A DNA stretch of 64,000 bases from Maribacter sedimenticola (GCF_900188415.1 NZ_FZNV01000004.1:62001-126000); one strand, 5' to 3'; positions 38,053 to 48,701 are shown, counted from the stretch's first letter. The notes: a model not told the origin generated them from the sequence alone. Program-made: numbers and translations.

Positions 38053-38400
38053 TATAGTAAAGATTTGGTTTTTTAAGAACGTAAAAATTTACTTTTAAGT
38101 ACCGTTGTAGTTAGCTAATTGAAAATTTTAACAGGTTTTGCCATAACAATACTTCTTATATTTTATTGGTGGCAATAGCATAAACATACATAAACAAATA
38201 GTATTAAGTGTTCCATTTACATTAAAATTTTTATAAGAAAAATTTCTAGATACAATCACAAAACATAATTCAATGCTATGTATTTTAATTAAAACAGCTA
38301 TCCTTAAATCAATATGCTAGAAATTCAAAAAAAAAAGAGTGTTACATATTATTTTTAAAAATGTTACGTTATATAAATTGTAGTCATTTTCTTACAAAAT
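38053..38400. other. AT-rich intergenic region between divergent genes
   Basis: No gene is seen. It must hold the promoters of the serine hydrolase (minus) and the FIST/kinase pair (plus). The only pattern noticed is TGTTAC at 38340 and again at 38362, 22 bp apart, near the FIST start. I found no clear TAnnTTTG box. Confidence 0.4.
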
Positions 38401-39534
38401 ATGAGAATCTTTCAACAACTTATAACATCAAAAGCGCAAATAGAGGCGCTTTCCCTAACATTTGTTCCAGATGTAATCTTCTTATTTGCTTCATTGAAGT
38501 TTGAGGATATAGATAAGGCACTAACCAGTATTCAGCAAAAATATACTCAGGCCATAATCATTGGTGGCACTACTGCAGGAGAAATAATAGATCAGCAAGT
38601 AATAGATGATAGTATTGTATTATCGGCAGTGAAGTTTAATGGTACTAAGGTAAAACTTTATGGCAAAGACCTACCAACGGATGTAAGTCAGTATTTTGAA
38701 GTGGGCAATAAGTTCGTACAGGACATAGACCAAGAAGACTTAAAACATATTTTTCTCATTTCAGATGTGCAGACCTTACATGCCTCTAACCTACTAAAGG
38801 GTATTAATCATAAATTAAAATCGCACATAAGCGTTACCGGAGGATTAGCGGGTAGGGAATCCTATATCGGTTCCAACTATATTATAGATCTGGGCTCATT
38901 AAAACGAAATAGGGTAATTGCCCTTGCCATGTATGGTGACCGTTTACAGGTAAATTACAATGCACAGGGCGGTTGGGACAGTTATGGAGTTGAGTGTCTG
39001 GTCACTAAATCAGAAAAGAACCAAATCCTGGAAATAGACGGCCTACCAGCCCTTGACTTTTACAAATCTGTGGTAGAGCCAAATATTTTATCCGATGTAA
39101 AACAACTTGGTTTTAAACATCCTATAAAAGTTAGGAACAAAGATCATTCCAATCCTGTAATTAGAGCATTATTGGATATTGACGAATCCAATAAAAGTTT
39201 GATAATGGCAGAGGAGATTCCTGCCGGCTCCTATGTGCGTATTATGAAAGCCAATGTTGATCGGCTAATCCTAGGTGCGGAAAATGCAGCAAAAACAATT
39301 GCGCAACAAAATAAACATGAGCATGAATTGGCCATCCTCATAAGTTGCTCCGGCAGAAGAAAGGTCTTGGGCAAATTGGCCAAAGAAGAAGTGGAGGCCG
39401 TTGTTCAGCAATTTCCTTCCACTACAAAATCTATTGGATTTTATTCTTATGGTGAAATATCACCCTTTTTTGAAAAACCAAAAACCTCTTTACATAACTT
39501 GACCATGTGTGTCACTACATTTTCTGAACTATGA
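38401..39534 (+). CDS. FIST-domain sensory protein
   Basis: The 377-residue protein has FIST_N (about 20-205; VTGGLAGRESYIG) and FIST_C (about 210-350; LEIDGLPALDFYKSV) domains with no signal peptide or membrane helix. FIST domains are thought to bind small ligands, possibly amino acids, and often pair with histidine kinases or methyl-accepting proteins. Here the stop codon overlaps the kinase start by four bases (ATGA), so the two are translationally coupled and probably form one sensory unit. Confidence 0.88.
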   Translation: MRIFQQLITSKAQIEALSLTFVPDVIFLFASLKFEDIDKALTSIQQKYTQAIIIGGTTAGEIIDQQVIDDSIVLSAVKFNGTKVKLYGKDLPTDVSQYFEVGNKFVQDIDQEDLKHIFLISDVQTLHASNLLKGINHKLKSHISVTGGLAGRESYIGSNYIIDLGSLKRNRVIALAMYGDRLQVNYNAQGGWDSYGVECLVTKSEKNQILEIDGLPALDFYKSVVEPNILSDVKQLGFKHPIKVRNKDHSNPVIRALLDIDESNKSLIMAEEIPAGSYVRIMKANVDRLILGAENAAKTIAQQNKHEHELAILISCSGRRKVLGKLAKEEVEAVVQQFPSTTKSIGFYSYGEISPFFEKPKTSLHNLTMCVTTFSEL

Positions 39535-41306
39535 AGTACCATAGAAGACTACAAAGACAATTATGTGAACTGAATCTTGACCAAAAGGTTCTTGACAAAA
39601 TAGCACCATTACTTCATATGGTTGATAACAGCTATAAAGTAATGGATGCAGATATGCAGCATGCAGAAACCATTCTTGAAGAAAGTTCAAAAGAATTGTA
39701 TCTAAGAAACTTACAATTAAAAAATAATGTTGAAGAAGTTACCAGTCAGTTGACCAAGGTGGCAAGCAACATTAAGGATGTCATCTTTGAAATTGATCTT
39801 TCCGGACGTTGGTCCTATCTAAATTCCGCTTGGGAAGAGATGACCGGTTTAAGCGTAAAGGAATCTATTGGTAAATCCATCGAGGAATGTTTAAAGAATG
39901 TAGACGGTAAACCATATTCCAATTTGTTGGACCTTCATAATCCAGAAGCAAATACATTTAATAAAACATTGGAATCCCTAGGTAAAAATGGTGATAGAAT
40001 TTGGTTGGAATTCACTATAAAGGGAATTAAATCTGACTCCGGAAAAGTAGAAGGATACATAGGCACCATCGTAAATATTACCAATCTTAAATTAACGGAA
40101 TATGAACTGATCAAGGCTAGGGAGAAAGAAGTAAAGGCCAATAAGGCTAAAAGCGAATTTTTGTCCACCATGTCCCATGAAATCAGGACACCTCTTAATG
40201 CGGTTATTGGTATTGCCCATTTATTGCTCATTGAAAATCCAAAACAAGAACAAATAGAAAATCTGAGTACCCTTAAATATTCTTCTGAACACCTATTAGG
40301 GGTTGTAAACGATATCCTTGATTACGATAAAATTGCCGCAGGTTCCCTAGAACTGGAAAAAGCAAATTTTAGCTTAAAACAAGTATTGAATACGGTACAA
40401 AGTATTTTCACCAATAAGGCGTCCAAAAAAGGAATTTCATTTCAAATTAAAAAAGATTCCCTATTGCAGGATACCATGATCGGTGACAGTACCCGCTTGT
40501 CACAAATACTGACCAATTTGGTAAGCAATGCAATTAAGTTTACGGAATATGGAACCGTTTCTTTAGAAGTTGAAGTACTTAACGAAACGGAGAATAATAC
40601 AAAACTTTTATTTTCTGTGAACGATACGGGTATTGGGATTGAAAGCGATAAAATTGATAAAATCTTTGAATCCTTTGCACAGGCACATGTAAGTACAACT
40701 AGATTATATGGAGGTACAGGTCTGGGCCTAGCCATCTGCCAACGCCTATTACAACTTATGGGCACATCTATTAAGGTAGAGAGCACACCAAATGTGGGCT
40801 CATGTTTTAGTTTTGAATTGGACTTTAGAAAAGGAAATCCTATAGCTTCTATTCTTCAAGAAGAAAACAATTCCGCTTTAGGAACAAATGACTTGGAAGA
40901 TTCTAAAAAACTTCATGGTTATAAGATATTGGTAGTTGAGGACAATAAGATCAATATCTTTCTAATTGAAAAATTCCTAAAAAAATGGGGGGTTGATTAT
41001 GATGTGGCAATAGATGGTAAAGTTGCGGTACAATACGCATTCAAAAAGGAATACGACCTTATTCTTATGGACCTTCAGATGCCCGTAATGAATGGTTATG
41101 ATGCTAGTTTGGCCATTAGGGCTTCGGAAAGTATTCATAATCAGACCATACCAATTTATGCACTATCTGCATCTACAGGAGAAAGTATTAAAAAGGATTT
41201 ACTTAGTCATGGAATGAACGGTCTAATTTGCAAACCCTTTAATCCTAATGAACTATACCATACCATTTCTGAAATCCTGATAGGTAATGTCAAAGAAAAT
41301 ACATAA
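39531..41306 (+). CDS. PAS-containing hybrid histidine kinase with receiver domain
   Basis: The 591-residue cytosolic protein has an N-terminal coiled coil (about 1-75), a PAS domain (about 80-195), HisKA with phospho-His in STMSHEIRTPLNA, HATPase with NLVSNAIKFT, DTGIGI and GGTGLGLAI, and a C-terminal receiver with Asp in ILMDLQMPVMNG and Lys in CKPFNP. It has no membrane segment, so input probably comes through the coupled FIST protein and the PAS domain. There is no output regulator gene next to it; the phosphoryl acceptor beyond the receiver is unknown. Confidence 0.93.
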   Translation: MKYHRRLQRQLCELNLDQKVLDKIAPLLHMVDNSYKVMDADMQHAETILEESSKELYLRNLQLKNNVEEVTSQLTKVASNIKDVIFEIDLSGRWSYLNSAWEEMTGLSVKESIGKSIEECLKNVDGKPYSNLLDLHNPEANTFNKTLESLGKNGDRIWLEFTIKGIKSDSGKVEGYIGTIVNITNLKLTEYELIKAREKEVKANKAKSEFLSTMSHEIRTPLNAVIGIAHLLLIENPKQEQIENLSTLKYSSEHLLGVVNDILDYDKIAAGSLELEKANFSLKQVLNTVQSIFTNKASKKGISFQIKKDSLLQDTMIGDSTRLSQILTNLVSNAIKFTEYGTVSLEVEVLNETENNTKLLFSVNDTGIGIESDKIDKIFESFAQAHVSTTRLYGGTGLGLAICQRLLQLMGTSIKVESTPNVGSCFSFELDFRKGNPIASILQEENNSALGTNDLEDSKKLHGYKILVVEDNKINIFLIEKFLKKWGVDYDVAIDGKVAVQYAFKKEYDLILMDLQMPVMNGYDASLAIRASESIHNQTIPIYALSASTGESIKKDLLSHGMNGLICKPFNPNELYHTISEILIGNVKENT

Positions 41307-41330
41307 AATTTATAAATGATTGGGCATTAA

Positions 41331-41361
41331 AAAAAGGAACTTATATTTTAAGTTCCTTTTT
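41331..41361. terminator. Bidirectional terminator after the hybrid kinase
   Basis: AAAAAGGAACTTA (41331-41343) pairs with TAAGTTCCTTTTT (41349-41361) around a 5-base loop, with flanking A and T runs. It lies between convergent genes. Confidence 0.85.
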
Positions 41362-41381
41362 CTTGTTCGCATTATCTTATA

Positions 41382-42581
41382 TCAACAGCTAATAGCCATT
41401 TTTCTATATTTAATTGCCCTTCTTTTTCTTACTAGTAGAATTGCCACTGCAATCATCACCCCGGAAAAAGCTAGCAAAGCCCCAACTAAACTACTATATA
41501 AAATGCCGTAACCAAATGCCATTGGAAGCCCCGCTAAATAGGCACCAGATGCATTTCCCATATTAAAAGCACTCTGGTTCATAGAAGAACCCAACATTTC
41601 CGACCCTTTAGAAGTATTAATGATCGCCATTTGTATAGGGGTTGCCACGGTAAACGAAATTGCACCTATTACAAAGGTCATTACCATTAACAAATACGGA
41701 TTGGTCGCAATGACCATATTGGCCAATAAAATGGCGCACATCATAGAAAGGCTTATTATAACCGCTCTTAAAGGGGAAAGCAGCTCTGCCATTTTAGCAC
41801 CTAAAAAATTTCCTGCTACCATTCCCAGACCGGCCAACATCATGGCGTACCCTACAAAATGTTCAGGTAATCCGGCCACATTGGTGATAAGGGGAGCAAC
41901 ATAGCTGTACCATGCAAAAAATCCTCCGGTACCAATAGTGGTAAGCGCAATTAAGGCCCAAAGTTCCGTATTTTTCAATCCTTGTGCTACAGTAACCTTT
42001 TCACTTGATTCCTCAACCTCAATTTTGGGCATCCATAAATATATACTGCCCAAAGCTAACAAGCCTACAAAACCAACAAGGTAAAATGATACGCTCCAGC
42101 TAAACTGTTGTCCTAAGTAAGTTCCTATGGGAACACCAATGACATTGGCCACCGTTAAACCTGAAAACATGATGGATATGGCCTGTGCCGCTTTTCCTTT
42201 TTTCGCAAGCTTTGTAGCTACTACTGCTCCTATTCCAAAAAAAGCACCATGGGGAATACCGGACAAAAATCTTAAAAACAGTAGACTTGAATAACCGGAA
42301 GCCAGTCCAGAAAGTGTATTGAATACCGTAAACCAAATCATCAATAAAAACAGCATTTTCTTTGGGCTAAGTTTGGCACCCATACCTGTAAGCAACGGCG
42401 CCCCTACCACTACCCCTAAGGCATAGGCCGCAATAAAGTGACCGGCTTGCGGTATAGTAATACCTAAAGAACCGGAAACCTCCGTCAAAATTCCCATAAT
42501 CACAAATTCGGTAAGTCCTATTCCAAAACCTCCGATGGCCAAAGCGAACAATGCTTTTTTGTTTGATTTTATTGTTTCCAT
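41382..42581 (-). CDS. MFS transporter, DHA1/AraJ-like
   Basis: The 399-residue protein has twelve predicted membrane helices and the major-facilitator pattern after helix 2 and around GIPHGAFFGIGAVVATKLAKKGKAA (only part cited), with the first helix GGFGIGLTEFVIMG typical of the arabinose-efflux/YdhP group of drug or sugar exporters. Substrate unknown. Single gene. Confidence 0.88.
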   Translation of the reverse strand: METIKSNKKALFALAIGGFGIGLTEFVIMGILTEVSGSLGITIPQAGHFIAAYALGVVVGAPLLTGMGAKLSPKKMLFLLMIWFTVFNTLSGLASGYSSLLFLRFLSGIPHGAFFGIGAVVATKLAKKGKAAQAISIMFSGLTVANVIGVPIGTYLGQQFSWSVSFYLVGFVGLLALGSIYLWMPKIEVEESSEKVTVAQGLKNTELWALIALTTIGTGGFFAWYSYVAPLITNVAGLPEHFVGYAMMLAGLGMVAGNFLGAKMAELLSPLRAVIISLSMMCAILLANMVIATNPYLLMVMTFVIGAISFTVATPIQMAIINTSKGSEMLGSSMNQSAFNMGNASGAYLAGLPMAFGYGILYSSLVGALLAFSGVMIAVAILLVRKRRAIKYRKMAISC

Positions 42582-42831
42582 ACTTCTAATTTTAGTTCTT
42601 ACTTCAACATTCTAATTAAAGCTCATAATTAAAAGGACAAAGTTAGAACGCATATGTCGTCAAGAAATCATATTAATTACCACATTTATGTAAATAATTA
42701 CCCTTACCTAAGTATTACATACCTCCCCTAACTACAATTCAGTCCAAAATTTCTACAACTGGGAAAATCATTTTCCAGAAAATATCCATTGCGATACATA
42801 TTTGCGGTATCAATCAAAAAAAACAATCAAC

Positions 42832-44985
42832 ATGAGAACACTATTATTATGTGTACTAACACTAGTCCATATTAGCTTAACCGCACAGACTACGGTATCC
42901 GGAAGAGTGCTGGACCACAACGAAACGCCCATAATGGGTGTAAATATTTATCTCAGTGGCACCTATGATGGTACAGCCACCAATGAAGCGGGCATATTCT
43001 CCTTTAATACCAATGTTACAGGTATGCAGACACTGATCGCTTCGTCCATATCCTATGAGACCTTTTCAAAAACAGCGGATGTAACCACATTTACAAACAT
43101 CACCATTAAATTAAGGGATGATGTAAACACATTGGATGCCGTTACCGTAAATGCCGGAACGTTCAAGGCCGGGGACAATGCAAAGGTTACCGCGTTAAAA
43201 CCATTGGACATAGTAACCACGGCAGGTGCCCTTGGGGATTTTGTGGGGGCATTACAAACATTACCAGGAACCTCTAATGTTGCCGAAGACGGCAGACTCT
43301 TTGTACGAGGTGGTGATGCTGAAGAAACCCAAATTTTTGTAGACGGTATGCGCGTATTTACACCCTACTCCCCTTCTGCAAACAATATTCCTGCAAGGGG
43401 TAGACTTTCCCCTTTTCTTTTTAAGGGGATTACATTTTCCACAGGGGGCTATTCTGCAGAATACGGACAAGCCTTGTCCAGTGTATTACTTTTAAATAGT
43501 ATCAATGAACCGCAAGAGGAAAAAACGGAAATTTCATTGATGACAGTAGGCGTAGGTCTTGGAAATACGCAAAAATGGAAGAAAAGTGCATTAAGCATAA
43601 ATACAAACTACATTAATCTAGCGCCATATCAACATTTATATCCGGACAATAACGAATGGCACAAACCTGTTGAATCTTTTGGCGGGGAAGCTGTTTACCG
43701 GTATAGATTTCAAAACGAGGGACTATTAAAAGTATACGGAGCCTACAGTGCTTCAAATTTTGAATTGACGCAAGCGGATATCAATGAGGTTAACGGTGTT
43801 AGGTTTGGTCTTAAAAACAATAACCTCTACATTAATTCATCATATCAAGACTTTCTGGAAAAAGAGTGGAGCTTTTCTTCTGGGGTAAGCTTTGCCAATG
43901 ATCAAACTGATATAACCTTAAACTCGTCTAATATTACGGATATAGAAAATTCCGCGCATTTAAAAATTGCATTGCAAAAATATTTTTCCAGTAGGTATAA
44001 ATTAAATTTTGGAGCAGAATATTTTATAACGGATTTCAAGGAAAATTATAGAGACAACACCGTAAATACAAGCTATACATTCAACAACAACCTTTTGGCC
44101 AGTTTTGTGGAAACGGATGTTTTTTTCTCTAAAAGATTAGCGACCAAAATTGGATTACGTGCTGAATACTCATCATTATTACAAGAATTTAATTTATCAC
44201 CTAGAGTATCATTAGCTTATAAATCTGGAGAAAATGCACAGTTCTCTTTGGCCTACGGTGAATTTTTCCAGAACCCAAAAAATGGGTATCTCATATACAA
44301 CGCTGATTTTACTGCGGAAAAAACGTCTCATTATATTGCCAACTACCAATATGTAAAAAACAAACAAATATTCAGGGCCGAAGCCTATTATAAAGATTAT
44401 GGCAATTTGGTAAAATATAATACGGAGTTTGCCTTGCCTTCATCTATTTTTAATAACAATGGTAATGGCTTTGCCAAGGGTCTAGATCTCTTTTGGAGGG
44501 ACAATAAAACAATTAAAAACACAGAATATTGGATGTCCTACTCATTTTTGGACACAGAAAGGAACTACCAAAACTACCCCAATACCGCAACTCCAAATTT
44601 TGCCAGCAAACACAATGCATCCCTTGTAGTGAAAAGATGGGTAGAAAAATGGAAAAGTCAGATTGGGTTCAGTTATAATTTTGCATCGGGCCGTACATAT
44701 ACCGACCCCAATAAAGGAGGATTCTTATTGGAGAAGGCAAAGAGCTTTAATTCGTTAAATGTGAATTATGCCTATTTAATTGACCAACAGAAGATACTTT
44801 ACCTATCCGTAAGTAATGTATTGGGCACCAAAAATATTAATGGATATCAATATACCGATCAACCAAATACGAACGGCATTTTTGAAAGAAGAACAATTAC
44901 GCCTGCAGCAGACCGCTTCTTTTTCGTAGGATTCTTCTGGACCATTAGCAAGAATAAAAATGATAATCAACTTGATAATCTGTAA
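42832..44985 (+). CDS. TonB-dependent outer-membrane receptor with CarboxypepD_reg-like domain
   Basis: ATG 42832 begins a clear signal peptide (MRTLLLCVLTLVHISLTAQ); an in-frame TTG at 42802 would add a basic leader and is unlikely. After the signal comes a carboxypeptidase-regulatory-like beta domain (TTVSGRVLDHNETPIMGVNI), a plug (FVGALQTLPGTSNVAEDG, LFVRGGDAEETQIFVDGM) and a barrel to residue 717. No SusD gene follows, so it is not a SusCD pair; the partner is a TPR-like protein. Transported ligand unknown. Confidence 0.92.
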   Translation: MRTLLLCVLTLVHISLTAQTTVSGRVLDHNETPIMGVNIYLSGTYDGTATNEAGIFSFNTNVTGMQTLIASSISYETFSKTADVTTFTNITIKLRDDVNTLDAVTVNAGTFKAGDNAKVTALKPLDIVTTAGALGDFVGALQTLPGTSNVAEDGRLFVRGGDAEETQIFVDGMRVFTPYSPSANNIPARGRLSPFLFKGITFSTGGYSAEYGQALSSVLLLNSINEPQEEKTEISLMTVGVGLGNTQKWKKSALSINTNYINLAPYQHLYPDNNEWHKPVESFGGEAVYRYRFQNEGLLKVYGAYSASNFELTQADINEVNGVRFGLKNNNLYINSSYQDFLEKEWSFSSGVSFANDQTDITLNSSNITDIENSAHLKIALQKYFSSRYKLNFGAEYFITDFKENYRDNTVNTSYTFNNNLLASFVETDVFFSKRLATKIGLRAEYSSLLQEFNLSPRVSLAYKSGENAQFSLAYGEFFQNPKNGYLIYNADFTAEKTSHYIANYQYVKNKQIFRAEAYYKDYGNLVKYNTEFALPSSIFNNNGNGFAKGLDLFWRDNKTIKNTEYWMSYSFLDTERNYQNYPNTATPNFASKHNASLVVKRWVEKWKSQIGFSYNFASGRTYTDPNKGGFLLEKAKSFNSLNVNYAYLIDQQKILYLSVSNVLGTKNINGYQYTDQPNTNGIFERRTITPAADRFFFVGFFWTISKNKNDNQLDNL

Positions 44986-45093
44986 TAATTACAATTCAAT
45001 ACCATTAATCAACAACTGGGTCAACGTTATTATTAAACAGCTTTGAATACCTGGATATTTGAATAACAAAACAATAATTAAACATTAAATATT

Positions 45094-45732
45094 ATGAGAA
45101 CTTTATTAGTAATTAGCGCATTCGTCCTTACTCTTCAATTAACGGCACAAACGCCTTATGAAACAGGGATGAACAATGCCTTTGCCCTTTGGCAGGATCA
45201 AAAGAATACTGAAGCCGTTCAACTCTTTGAACGAATTGCAGCCGCTGAAAGCGACAATTGGTTACCCCCTTACTATGCTGGCCTTATTGAGATAGTCAGT
45301 AGTTTTGGATTAAAGGACGAAGCTTTACTGACCACAAAACTTACAAGGGCCAAAACTTTTTTGGATGCTGCTTCTGAAATATCTGAAAACAATCCTGAAA
45401 TACTCATTTCCTATGCCCTATTAAATACGGCTTACATTGCATTTGATGGCGCAAAATACGGAATGACGCTTTCAGCAGAAAATGCCGCCATTTATGATAA
45501 AGCACAAAAGATAGCTCCAAATAACCCAAGGGTAGTCCTAAGCAAAGCTGAATGGGATATGGGGTCGGCAAGATTCTTCGGAAAATCAATTGCTCCCTTC
45601 TGTGCGGATATTGAACGGGCAATTGGGTTGTTTCAAGAAGAAGAGCAGACCATTAAGTATTATCCATACTCTGGCTTGGACAGAGCAAAGGAAATAAGTG
45701 CCAATTGTAAAAAAGAAACCTCTCCCGAATAG
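45094..45732 (+). CDS. Exported TPR-like protein
   Basis: The 212-residue product has a signal peptide (MRTLLVISAFVLTLQLTAQ) almost copying that of the upstream receptor and then helical repeats with TPR character (ALWQDQKNTEAVQLFERIAA, ANNPRVVLSKAEWDMGSARFF-like spacing). It lies 108 bases after the TonB receptor on the same strand. I infer a periplasmic helper of that receptor; no specific function is known to me. Its last codons form the left arm of the terminator. Confidence 0.78.
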   Translation: MRTLLVISAFVLTLQLTAQTPYETGMNNAFALWQDQKNTEAVQLFERIAAAESDNWLPPYYAGLIEIVSSFGLKDEALLTTKLTRAKTFLDAASEISENNPEILISYALLNTAYIAFDGAKYGMTLSAENAAIYDKAQKIAPNNPRVVLSKAEWDMGSARFFGKSIAPFCADIERAIGLFQEEEQTIKYYPYSGLDRAKEISANCKKETSPE

Positions 45733-45741
45733 GAGAGGTTT
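45716..45741 (+). terminator. Terminator overlapping the 3' end of the TPR gene
   Basis: AAACCTCTCC (45716-45725) pairs with GGAGAGGTTT (45732-45741) followed by T. The left arm and loop are coding sequence and the stop codon ends at 45732. Confidence 0.82.
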
Positions 45742-45762
45742 TTATATTCAATTTTGAAATGG

Positions 45763-47349
45763 CTATAAGATATAGTCCGTACTTACAAAATTAGAAAGCT
45801 TTGCTTCCAATAATTGTTCTACGATTTCCGTATTCAGTTCATTATCCTTAAAGGCCACGAAAGTCCGTATAGAGAATGAACGCAAGGCATCATGAACACT
45901 AAGGGTAGCTTGGGCAGAATCTTTACGGCCCGTAAACGGATAAACATCCGGACCTCTTTGACAAGAACTGTTCAAGTTTACCCTACAAACAAGGTTTACC
46001 AAAGTATCTATCAGTGGAGACAATGCATACACATCTTTTCCAAAAAGACTTACCTGTTGCCCATAATTGCTGGCTGCCATATCGTCCAAAGGTTCTTCAA
46101 TATCCGAAAAAGGTACAATTGGAATAATAGGACCAAACTGCTCCTCCTTATATACGCGCATATCTTTGGTTACCGGATATAAAACGGCTGGCCATATATA
46201 GTTATCATATCGTTTACCACCTTTCTTGTTTAGAATTTTGGCTCCTTTAGATAGCGCGTCATCAATCAATTCCTGTATATAATCTGGTTTTCCGGGTTCT
46301 GGTAGCGGCGTTAATTTTACACCATTCTCCCAAGGGTTTCCAAATTTAAGCTCATCGACTTTTTTGGCAAAGCTATCATTGAACTTTTCACGAATATCCT
46401 CATGCACATAGACCACTTTCAAAGCGGTACAACGTTGACCGTTAAAAGATAGCGTACCGGCCAAACATTCATTTATGGTCAGTTCCAAATCTGCATCAGG
46501 CAATATTATGGCAGGGTTTTTAGCTTCCAGCCCAAGTACCAGTCTCAACCTGTTACTTTTTGGGTGTTGCTCTTGTAGAGCATTTGCAGATTTACTATTA
46601 CCGATCAAAGCCAGCACATCTACCTTTCCGGTTTGCATTATAGGAGCCGCAACGGTTCTACCACGGCCAAATAGTACATTGACCACACCTTTAGGAAAAC
46701 TTGTTTGGAACGCTTCTAGTAGTGGGGTTATTAAAAGTACACCGTGCTTTGCCGGTTTAAAGATGGTTGTATTACCCATGATAATTGCGGGAATAAGCAA
46801 AGCAAAGGTTTCGTTTAACGGATAGTTGTAAGGCCCAAGACAAAGGACTACGCCCAACGGTCCCCTTTTTATATGTGCATAAACCCCGTCATGCTTGGTG
46901 AACTTTGCCGCATCGCGATCAAGTTGTTTATAATCTTCAATAGTATCCTCAATATACTCTACCGTACGATCAAATTCTTTTTGCGAATCCGGTAATGATT
47001 TACCAATTTCCCACATTAACAATTTCACGATCTCATCTCTTTTGGTCTTCATTTTTTCTACGAAAACCTCCATACATTCTATACGATCTTTTACATGCAT
47101 GGTCGGCCAAACCCCCTGTCCCTTATCGTAGGCGCCTAGAGCGCCATTTAATGCATCTAAGGCTTCTGCTTCCTGTAAATCTGGGATACTACCCAATAAA
47201 GTGGGTTTGTATTCCTTAGTTGAGGATATGGTAGAGTAGACTTCCGTTGTTTCACCTTTCCATTCCTTTAGTTCTCCATTGACCAAATAATGTCGTTGAT
47301 CTATTGTTGATGTAATCTGAAATTCTTGTGGAATTTTTATATCGCCCAT
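45763..47349 (-). CDS. gapN: NADP-dependent non-phosphorylating glyceraldehyde-3-phosphate dehydrogenase-type ALDH
   Basis: The 528-residue aldehyde dehydrogenase has the catalytic Cys307 in [10 protein letters not shown], the Asn region [10 protein letters not shown] and the C-terminal [16 protein letters not shown] and [14 protein letters not shown] that mark the GapN-like group. It should oxidise glyceraldehyde-3-phosphate directly to 3-phosphoglycerate and yield NADPH. The usual general-base motif ELGGK reads LGLEAK: Gly273 stands at the normal Glu position and Glu275 is two residues later. It follows ilvA by 86 bases on the same strand; NADPH supply for IlvC is a possible link but only inference. 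Confidence 0.82.
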   Translation of the reverse strand: MGDIKIPQEFQITSTIDQRHYLVNGELKEWKGETTEVYSTISSTKEYKPTLLGSIPDLQEAEALDALNGALGAYDKGQGVWPTMHVKDRIECMEVFVEKMKTKRDEIVKLLMWEIGKSLPDSQKEFDRTVEYIEDTIEDYKQLDRDAAKFTKHDGVYAHIKRGPLGVVLCLGPYNYPLNETFALLIPAIIMGNTTIFKPAKHGVLLITPLLEAFQTSFPKGVVNVLFGRGRTVAAPIMQTGKVDVLALIGNSKSANALQEQHPKSNRLRLVLGLEAKNPAIILPDADLELTINECLAGTLSFNGQRCTALKVVYVHEDIREKFNDSFAKKVDELKFGNPWENGVKLTPLPEPGKPDYIQELIDDALSKGAKILNKKGGKRYDNYIWPAVLYPVTKDMRVYKEEQFGPIIPIVPFSDIEEPLDDMAASNYGQQVSLFGKDVYALSPLIDTLVNLVCRVNLNSSCQRGPDVYPFTGRKDSAQATLSVHDALRSFSIRTFVAFKDNELNTEIVEQLLEAKLSNFVSTDYIL

Positions 47350-47435
47350 TACTTTTTATTTATCTATGATTGATAATATGTTTTTCTTTTTAGTACCTAT
47401 ATAACGATATAGGAACATGGAAGATTAAATGTAGT

Positions 47436-48701
47436 TTAAACCAAATATTCAAACAAATCTGGTTTATCATTTATATAATCTCCATAAAAATTGTTAGTTT
47501 TCATGCGTTCTATTAAGGGCTTTAGGTCTTTGGGGTCCTTTAGCTCTATCCCAACGACCGCTGGTGCATTTTCCCTGCTTGATTTTTTTGAATATTCAAA
47601 ATGTGTGATATCATCCGTAGGCCCTAAAATATCCACAACAAATTCCTTTAACGCTCCCGGTCGCTGTGGAAATCGGATGATAAAATAATGCTTTAGTTTA
47701 CCATATAACAACGCCCGCTCCTTTATTTCAGCTGTCCTGGTGATATCGTTGTTACTGCCGCCAATGATACAAACTACGTTCTTACCCCTAATTTTGTCCT
47801 TATACTGATCCAATGCCGCAATAGACAAAGCACCGGCAGGCTCTACCACAATGGCATCTCTATTGTAAAGGTCTAAAATGGTCTGGCATACCATACCCTC
47901 ATCAACAGTAATCATATCATCTAAATACCAATTGCAAATAGGATAGGTCAACTGGCCCACTTTTTTCACCGCGGCACCATCTATGAATTTATCTATATCT
48001 TCCAGCGCAATTATTTCTCCTGCCTCAATTGATGCTTTCATGGAAGGCGCTCCTTTTGGTTCAACGCCAATAATTTTGGTATTAGGTGAAAGTTCGCTAA
48101 AAACACTAATTAGCCCAGAAGCCAACCCGCCACCTCCAATACAAACAAACAGATAATCTATTGGTGCTTTGGATTGAGATATCAGTTCCAGACCAACCGT
48201 AGCCTGACCTTCAATAATTTTTGGATCATCAAAAGGATGTACGAATATTTTACCCGTTCGTGCTCCATATTTACTTGCTGCCAACGAGGCATCATCAAAA
48301 GTATCCCCTTCCAAAACAATCTCCACCCACTCACCACCAAATAATTTAGTTTGCTCAACTTTCTGTTTTGGTGTAACCGAAGGCATATATATAGTTCCCT
48401 GTATCTTTAAATGAAAACAGGCAAATGCCACCCCTTGTGCATGATTACCGGCACTTGCACAAATGACACCTTTAGCTCTGTCTTCATTTGATAATGCACT
48501 TATTTTATTGAACGCACCCCTAATTTTATAAGAGCGTACCCGTTGTAGATCCTCACGTTTTAACCTAATTTGACACCCATATTGCTTTGACAGCCTAATA
48601 CTTTCGGTTAAAGGTGTTTCTTCAGCTATCTCTGCGATTACCTTGGCTGCAAGCCTAACATCGTCCAATTTAGGCAGATAGGATGGTTGCGCTGATTTCA
48701 T
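47436..48701 (-). CDS. ilvA: Threonine ammonia-lyase (threonine deaminase)
   Basis: ATG 48701 gives 421 residues (MKSAQPSYLPK); an in-frame GTG at 48743 would add 14 residues unlike the family. The PLP Lys is in RVRSYKIRGAFNK, the phosphate loop is GGGGLASG, and the C-terminal 90 residues form an ACT-like regulatory domain (HYFIIRFPQRPGALKEFV). It makes 2-oxobutanoate for isoleucine. The short single-ACT form and the ilv operon context favour the biosynthetic role. Confidence 0.93.
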   Translation of the reverse strand: MKSAQPSYLPKLDDVRLAAKVIAEIAEETPLTESIRLSKQYGCQIRLKREDLQRVRSYKIRGAFNKISALSNEDRAKGVICASAGNHAQGVAFACFHLKIQGTIYMPSVTPKQKVEQTKLFGGEWVEIVLEGDTFDDASLAASKYGARTGKIFVHPFDDPKIIEGQATVGLELISQSKAPIDYLFVCIGGGGLASGLISVFSELSPNTKIIGVEPKGAPSMKASIEAGEIIALEDIDKFIDGAAVKKVGQLTYPICNWYLDDMITVDEGMVCQTILDLYNRDAIVVEPAGALSIAALDQYKDKIRGKNVVCIIGGSNNDITRTAEIKERALLYGKLKHYFIIRFPQRPGALKEFVVDILGPTDDITHFEYSKKSSRENAPAVVGIELKDPKDLKPLIERMKTNNFYGDYINDKPDLFEYLV

